Assembly (NCBI RefSeq): GCF_014637085.1
Contig: NZ_BMEU01000005.1
Location: 104,709 to 168,708 of the forward strand
Direction of reading: 5' to 3'
DNA length: 64,000 bases
Origin: Comamonas phosphati
GTDB taxonomy: Bacteria; Pseudomonadota; Gammaproteobacteria; Burkholderiales; Burkholderiaceae_C
Shown here in pieces: positions 56,893 to 64,000 of this stretch. The notes beneath the pieces were generated by a model that was given only the letters and a program-made list of their open reading frames with translations, made no database searches and was not told where the DNA came from. Within the stretch, counting starts at the first letter, position 1, and each line of letters opens with the position of its first letter. The translations under genes and the position numbers were made by a program.

Positions 56893-57753
56893 ATGCAACG
56901 AACCTTTATGCCAAGTGCGCCTGACAGCTGTATCGATAAGGACTACAAGGAGGTCCGTAGCCTTTCCCGCGGGCTTGCGCTGCTGCAGGCACTCAACCGC
57001 GCCCCGGGCGGGATGGCCTCCACCACGGCCCTATCCGAAAGCTGCAACATCCACAGAACGACGGTGAAGCGTCTTTTGGAAACCTTGCGCGCCGATGGTT
57101 TTGTCCGGAGAGGAGAGAAGGAGGGCCAGTACTACCTGACTTTTGCCGTGCGCAGCTTGAGCGAGGGTTTTGTGGATGATGACTGGATTGAGCAGATTGC
57201 CTTGCCGCTGATGCGCGCTACCGTGCCAGAGTTGCTTTGGCCCTGCGACCTGGGCACCCTGGAAGGGGGCTTCATGGTGATACGCGAAAGCACGCATCGT
57301 TTTAGCCTCTTGTCGCAGCATCGTGGAAAAATCGGCGAAAAATTGCCGCTGTTCTTCACCGCGATGGGGCGCGCCTACCTTGCGGCGTGCTCGGACTCTG
57401 AGCGCGAAGGACTGCTGACCCTGCTCAGTCAGCGCGCTGACGAAGTAGGCTCCATGGCTCGCAATGCGAGTGCGGTCGGGCGACTCGTTGCGGAGACTCG
57501 TGCCCGTGGGTATGCCGTCAACGATGGGGATTGGGAGCGCGAGGCCCCCTTTGCAGCCATTGCCGTCCCCGTTCTCTGCGGGCGCAAATTGGTCGGGGGC
57601 GTGAACCTCGTCTTCCCCAAAACGGCGGTGCATTCCGAAGAAATCGAGCAGCGCTATTTGCCCCGTCTCAAGCGTCTCGCGCAACGCATTGGCAAAGATA
57701 TGCGGCCCTGGTTGAATACTCTGGACTCCGGCCCCGAAAGCATTTCCTGGTAG
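56893..57753 (+). CDS. mhpR: IclR-family activator MhpR
   Basis: Regulator of about 286 residues: winged helix ([41 protein letters not shown]) and effector domain ([42 protein letters not shown]). Position divergent from mhpA and the conserved operator between them support the MhpR assignment. E. coli MhpR is activated by 3-hydroxyphenylpropionate; the same is inferred here. ATG 56893 or 56908 are both possible. Confidence 0.88.
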   Translation: MQRTFMPSAPDSCIDKDYKEVRSLSRGLALLQALNRAPGGMASTTALSESCNIHRTTVKRLLETLRADGFVRRGEKEGQYYLTFAVRSLSEGFVDDDWIEQIALPLMRATVPELLWPCDLGTLEGGFMVIRESTHRFSLLSQHRGKIGEKLPLFFTAMGRAYLAACSDSEREGLLTLLSQRADEVGSMARNASAVGRLVAETRARGYAVNDGDWEREAPFAAIAVPVLCGRKLVGGVNLVFPKTAVHSEEIEQRYLPRLKRLAQRIGKDMRPWLNTLDSGPESISW

Positions 57754-57891
57754 TTCCCGGCTCGGGCCGAAAAACGCGCGTTCCTTGCGTGCCCGTGCCA
57801 GCCGCCGCGCCGCCATACTTGGCAGCCATCGCATGCCCGTCAAGGGACTACAGACAGGGCAAAAAACGAGATCCGGCGGCAGACAGACATG

Positions 57892-57914
57892 AAAAAGCCG
57901 CATCGAGATGCGGC
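57892..57914 (-). terminator. Rho-independent terminator after icd
   Basis: GCCGCATC-GA-GATGCGGC with T5 on the minus-strand side, 24 bases beyond the icd stop. Confidence 0.85.
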
Positions 57915-57937
57915 CCTAGAGCAAGCACCCAGGGAGC

Positions 57938-59200
<1,263 letters not shown>

Positions 59201-59257
59201 GTAAACGAATCTCCTGAATCATGAATTGGGTTGCAGCGGCATGGCCGCCTGCGCTGC

Positions 59258-59286
59258 ACCCATTCTGTCACCAATGGGTACAGAAT
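59258..59286. promoter_or_regulatory. Overlapping inverted repeats in the icd divergent region
   Basis: ACCCATT (59258-59264) pairs with AATGGGT (59273-59279), and ATTCTGT (59262-59268) pairs with ACAGAAT (59280-59286). The two mutually exclusive stems or two operators lie 58 bases upstream of icd. Confidence 0.35.
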
Positions 59287-59418
59287 TTTTCCGGGAAAGC
59301 GGCAAAAGCCGGTCAACGCAGCGACGGGCCTGCCGTTAGATAAGCGTGATGCGGAAGGTCTGCATCGCATTTCAACCTGACATCTGGCTTTGCCGCCTTT
59401 TTTAGGAAATTGGCACAC

Positions 59419-59700
59419 ATGAAAAAACTACTCGCTGTCCTGATTGCTGGTTCGTTCGCCGCTGGTGCCTTCGCCCAGGGTGCCGCCACCCCCGCGCCTG
59501 CAACTCCTGCAGCCCCCGCCGCTGCCGCGCCTGCGGCAACTGCTCCTGCAGCAGCGCCGACAGCCGCCGCGGCAGCACCTGCCGCCAAGGAAGCCAAGGC
59601 CAAGCACCCCGCCGCCAAGAAGCACACCAAGCGCTCTGCCAAGAAGGCAGAAAAGGCGGAGAAGGCTGCCAAGCCCGCTGCAGAAAAACCTGCCATGTAA
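59419..59700 (+). CDS. Small exported Ala/Pro- and Lys-rich protein
   Basis: A 93-residue protein of unknown function: a signal peptide (MKKLLAVLIAGSFAAGAFAQ, about 20 residues), then an Ala/Pro-rich stretch (to about 55), then a Lys/Ala tail resembling histone H1 (KAKHPAAKKHTKRSAKKAEKAE). Similar low-complexity basic proteins are common in Burkholderiales; a role in the envelope or in binding polyanions is only a guess from composition. ATG 59419 puts the charged n-region first; a TTG three codons earlier is in frame. Confidence 0.75.
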   Translation: MKKLLAVLIAGSFAAGAFAQGAATPAPATPAAPAAAAPAATAPAAAPTAAAAAPAAKEAKAKHPAAKKHTKRSAKKAEKAEKAAKPAAEKPAM

Positions 59701-59748
59701 TTTGCAGCGCCGGCGCCCAGGCGCCGGCCTGCAAGCCATCTCGAAAAG

Positions 59749-59779
59749 CCCGCAAAGGCCCTGGCCTTGCGGGTTTTTT
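59749..59779 (+). terminator. Terminator after the Ala/Lys-rich gene
   Basis: CCCGCAAAGGCC-CT-GGCCTTGCGGG with one bulged A, then T6. A GC-rich hairpin (GCGCCGGCGCC/GGCGCCGGC) lies just upstream at about 59707-59728. Confidence 0.85.
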
Positions 59780-59874
59780 GCCGTCCACGATTCAGCCGTT
59801 GTTCAGTTATCTGCATTAGGCTCTGGGCTTTCCCTTCTCTCCTGTCTTTCTTCGCTCCCCTCTTCATCACGCTT

Positions 59875-60378
59875 ATGAAGTCTTTCGCTCCGTCCGCGGC
59901 CGCCAGGCACGCCACTTTCTCCATGCGCTCCCTGCTGCTGGCCGCCGCCGTGGCCGCCGGAGCTGCGCAGGCCCCGGCCATGGCGCAGGATGCCGCACCG
60001 CAGATGAATCTGCGCCGAACCGAGCTGACTGCCGGCATGTTCCGCATCGATGTCCAGCTGGCCCAGACGCTGCAGCAACGCGAGATCGGCCTGATGTTCC
60101 GCAAGGAGATGCCCCAGCAGGAAGGCATGCTCTTCGTCTTCGAATTGCCGGGCGTGCAGTGCTTCTGGATGCGCAACACGCTGCTGCCGCTGACCGCCGC
60201 CTTTGTGGCCGACGACGGCACCATCGTGAATCTGGCGGACATGAAGCCCCAGTCCGATGACTCGCACTGCTCGGCCAAGCCCGTGCGCTATGTGCTGGAG
60301 ATGAACCAGGGCTGGTTTGCCAAGCGCGGCATCAAGGCCGGCACCAGGCTGGGCGGAAAAATCTTCAGTACCCCCTGA
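59875..60378 (+). CDS. DUF192 exported protein
   Basis: A 167-residue DUF192 protein of unknown function. After a long n-region a hydrophobic segment (LLLAAAVAAGAAQAPAMA, about 20-37) serves as export signal. The DUF192 core follows: LAQTLQQREIGLMFRKEMPQQEGMLFVFE, CFWMRNTLLPLTAAFV and VLEMNQGWFAKRGIKAG. An internal ATG at 59923 would give a more normal signal peptide and may be the true start. Its stop codon is the TGA within CCCCCTGAG of repeat copy 5. Confidence 0.82.
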   Translation: MKSFAPSAAARHATFSMRSLLLAAAVAAGAAQAPAMAQDAAPQMNLRRTELTAGMFRIDVQLAQTLQQREIGLMFRKEMPQQEGMLFVFELPGVQCFWMRNTLLPLTAAFVADDGTIVNLADMKPQSDDSHCSAKPVRYVLEMNQGWFAKRGIKAGTRLGGKIFSTP

Positions 60379-60435
60379 GCCGCTGCGCGCCTTCCCCCAA
60401 GGGGCGTCGTGCGACAGTGACTTGGAGCGCCCCAT
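60371..60435 (+). repeat. Intergenic CCCCCTGAG repeat, copy 5 (short)
   Basis: Begins CCCCCTGAGCCGCTGCGC over the last codons of the DUF192 gene and supplies its TGA. Shorter and more diverged than the other copies; the GGATTTGGG-like end is not evident. Confidence 0.65.
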
Positions 60436-60601
60436 GCCTTCCGGTCAGCGGCGACATCCGGACATGGGCGTTTCACCACGCTCTTGATGCTTTAAAACAG
60501 TAGCTGCTTGCGCTTACCACTCAATGGATTCAAGGATATTTAAGCTTGAAATCAATGCGTCATTGGAGCTAGAAGCTCCTTGATCGATAGCATACAAAAA
60601 C

Positions 60602-60630
60602 GGGAAAGCCGGCACTGAGCCGGCTTTCCC
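60602..60630 (-). terminator. Hairpin terminator after monomeric isocitrate dehydrogenase gene
   Basis: GGGAAAGCCGGC-ACTGA-GCCGGCTTTCCC, a perfect 12-bp stem 26 bases after the stop, with a weak T-run on the minus strand (TTTTTGTATG). Confidence 0.75.
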
Positions 60631-60655
60631 TCAACCCAGCGGGTTGGTTCCAAGC

Positions 60656-62890
<2,235 letters not shown>

Positions 62891-63290
62891 CTCTTGTCTC
62901 AGGTGGTGAAAAAGGTGGGGCGTGCCTTGGGCCTGCATCCCGGGATTTGCGCAATGGGGCCTGACACAGCAGGAAGGCAATGACTTTGCAATGCGTTCCC
63001 ACAATACAAAATTCTAAGCGCAAGCAGAAGGTTTTTTCCAAGTCTTGTACAAGACTTAGGGTTTTAGAGCGGCTTTCACCTGCATTGCTCATAGGAGAAA
63101 GCACAAAACGGCCCCGTTTCCTGTCATGTAAAAAATGCGGCTTGCTGCCTTGCTTCTCGCGTCAAATCCGGCTGCCGGGCCTGCGCTTGCTTCGCAATCG
63201 CTGACTCTGAAACCTTAATTGCTGCAGGCACGATTGCGGCAAAGACCCGGATACGGACAAGGCGACAGGCCCGAACACCGCGGCAAGCGG
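62891..63290. promoter_or_regulatory. Upstream region of the monomeric isocitrate dehydrogenase gene
   Basis: About 400 bases without a gene. The only strong feature is the palindrome at 63040-63057; the AT-rich sequence on either side of it (TTTTTTCC and TTAGGGTTTTAGAG) is a likely promoter. Nothing else was recognised. Confidence 0.5.
63040..63057. promoter_or_regulatory. Perfect 18-bp palindrome AAGTCTTGTACAAGACTT
   Basis: Full dyad symmetry with no spacer, 150 bases upstream of the monomeric isocitrate dehydrogenase start. It resembles the TCTTATATAAGA-type sites that I recall upstream of TCA-cycle and propionate genes in betaproteobacteria, for which GntR-type regulators have been proposed. 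Confidence 0.6.
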
Positions 63291-63294
63291 GCAT

Positions 63295-63319
63295 AAAAAA
63301 AGCCTCCTTGCGGAGGCTT
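63295..63319 (-). terminator. Rho-independent terminator after sodB
   Basis: AAGCCTCC-TTGC-GGAGGCTT with a T7 run on the minus strand, about 30 bases after the sodB stop. Confidence 0.9.
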
Positions 63320-63350
63320 GGGACATGGCCTGGTCAGGCCATGGCAGGGA

Positions 63351-63938
63351 TCATCCTGCGAAGTTGGCTTCGGCAAACTTCCAGTTCACCAGGCTGCCCA
63401 GGAAGGTCTCGACGAACTTGGGGCGCAGGTTGCGGTAGTCGATGTAGTAGGCGTGCTCCCAGACGTCCACGGTCAGCAGCGCCTTGTCGGCGGTGGTCAG
63501 GGGCGTGCCGGCGGCGCCGGTGTTCACGATGTCCACGCTGCCGTCGGCCTTCTTGACCAGCCAGGTCCAGCCGGAGCCGAAGTTGCCCACGGCCGAAGCC
63601 TGGAAGGCCTTCTTGAACTCGTCGAAGCTGCCCCACTTCTTGTTGATGGCGTCAGCCAGCGCACCGCCGGGAGCGCCGCCGCCGTTGGGGGTCATGCAGT
63701 TCCAGAAGAAGGTGTGGTTCCAGATCTGGGCTGCGTTGTTGTAGATGCCGCCGGAAGACTTCTTGACCACGTCTTCCAGGTCCAGGTTTTCAAACTCGGT
63801 GCCCTTTTGCAGGTTGTTCAGGTTGACCACGTAGGCGTTGTGGTGCTTGCCATGGTGGTACTCCAGGGTTTCCTGGCTGTAGCCGAACGGTGCCAGAGCG
63901 TCGATGGCATAGGGCAATGGGGGCAGAGTGCGTTCCAT
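63351..63938 (-). CDS. sodB: Superoxide dismutase, iron type
   Basis: Dismutates superoxide in the cytoplasm. The 195 residues have the N-terminal [11 protein letters not shown], the first metal His in [13 protein letters not shown], the second in [11 protein letters not shown], and Asp/His in [13 protein letters not shown]. Gln in AAQIWNHTF and GSGWTWLV favour the Fe- over the Mn-dependent subgroup. GAGG lies upstream of ATG 63938. It is a single-gene unit; the remaining 62 bases of the window hold its promoter region, with nothing else seen. Confidence 0.95.
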   Translation of the reverse strand: MERTLPPLPYAIDALAPFGYSQETLEYHHGKHHNAYVVNLNNLQKGTEFENLDLEDVVKKSSGGIYNNAAQIWNHTFFWNCMTPNGGGAPGGALADAINKKWGSFDEFKKAFQASAVGNFGSGWTWLVKKADGSVDIVNTGAAGTPLTTADKALLTVDVWEHAYYIDYRNLRPKFVETFLGSLVNWKFAEANFAG

Positions 63939-64000
63939 GATGGTTTCCTCGTGGGTTGAAATAGTGGAGCCGGCCGGCGCTGCCCTGGCCGGGAGCCGAG

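Overview
The window looks like chromosome of a high-GC betaproteobacterium of the family Comamonadaceae, most likely Comamonas (C. testosteroni-like). The basis is gene content: a protocatechuate 4,5-cleavage (pmd) operon, an mhp operon carrying two Bug receptor genes between mhpD and mhpF (a layout I recall from C. testosteroni), several orphan Bug-type tricarboxylate receptors, and five copies of a CCCCCTGAG-type intergenic repeat. Delftia or a close relative cannot be excluded from sequence alone. No rRNA, tRNA, intact insertion sequence, phage or CRISPR array was seen.

Layout. 1-5 kb: a complete branched-chain amino acid-type ABC transporter (livKHMGF). 5-8.5 kb: a short-chain dehydrogenase, a Bug receptor, a universal stress protein and a 2OG-Fe dioxygenase. 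8.6-10.8 kb: 4-hydroxybenzoate hydroxylase pobA with divergent IclR regulator pobR. 11-15.5 kb: a divergent LysR/Bug pair, an aldo-keto reductase and a Bcr-type MFS exporter. 15.5-20.5 kb: a quinate/shikimate set (type II dehydroquinase, porin, shikimate dehydrogenase, MHS-family transporter) with an IclR regulator. 20.6-29.8 kb: one long minus-strand array, a ModA-like protein, pmdK, E, F, D, A, B, C, then a 4-hydroxyphenylpyruvate-dioxygenase-like protein and a dehydroshikimate dehydratase. 30.8-37.5 kb: a MarR regulator with a homogentisate operon (FAD monooxygenase, DUF2783, hmgA, fahA) and a Bug gene. 37.7-43.4 kb: an uncharacterised cassette of IclR, thiolase-like protein, DUF35, Bug receptor and ADP-forming acyl-CoA synthetase. 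43.4-47.9 kb: a degenerate stretch followed by a cyclase, an orphan LivK and a PRISE-like reductase. 48.2-57.8 kb: the mhp operon and mhpR. 57.9-63.9 kb: housekeeping genes, including two unrelated isocitrate dehydrogenases, a DUF192 protein and sodB.

How it fits together. The window is a chromosomal concentration of aromatic-acid catabolism. 4-Hydroxybenzoate (PobA) and shikimate/dehydroshikimate (AroE, AroQ, dehydroshikimate dehydratase) both yield protocatechuate, which the pmd enzymes take to pyruvate and oxaloacetate. A homogentisate branch yields fumarate and acetoacetate. The mhp branch takes 3-(3-hydroxyphenyl)propionate to succinate, pyruvate and acetyl-CoA. Each branch has a local regulator and its own uptake protein.

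Most interesting leads: (1) the aldolase-like thiolase/DUF35/ADP-forming acyl-CoA synthetase cassette, whose thiolase has lost the nucleophilic Cys; (2) the dehydroshikimate dehydratase and its HPPD-like partner, which are one fused protein in some bacteria and two genes here, with the HPPD-like half lacking two metal ligands; (3) three GTTGC-N4-GCAAC operators linking the MarR/homogentisate locus to a separate Bug gene that also carries a perfect FNR-type box; (4) a repeat family whose five copies all abut gene 3' ends in the same polarity; (5) an 18-bp perfect palindrome in front of the monomeric isocitrate dehydrogenase gene.
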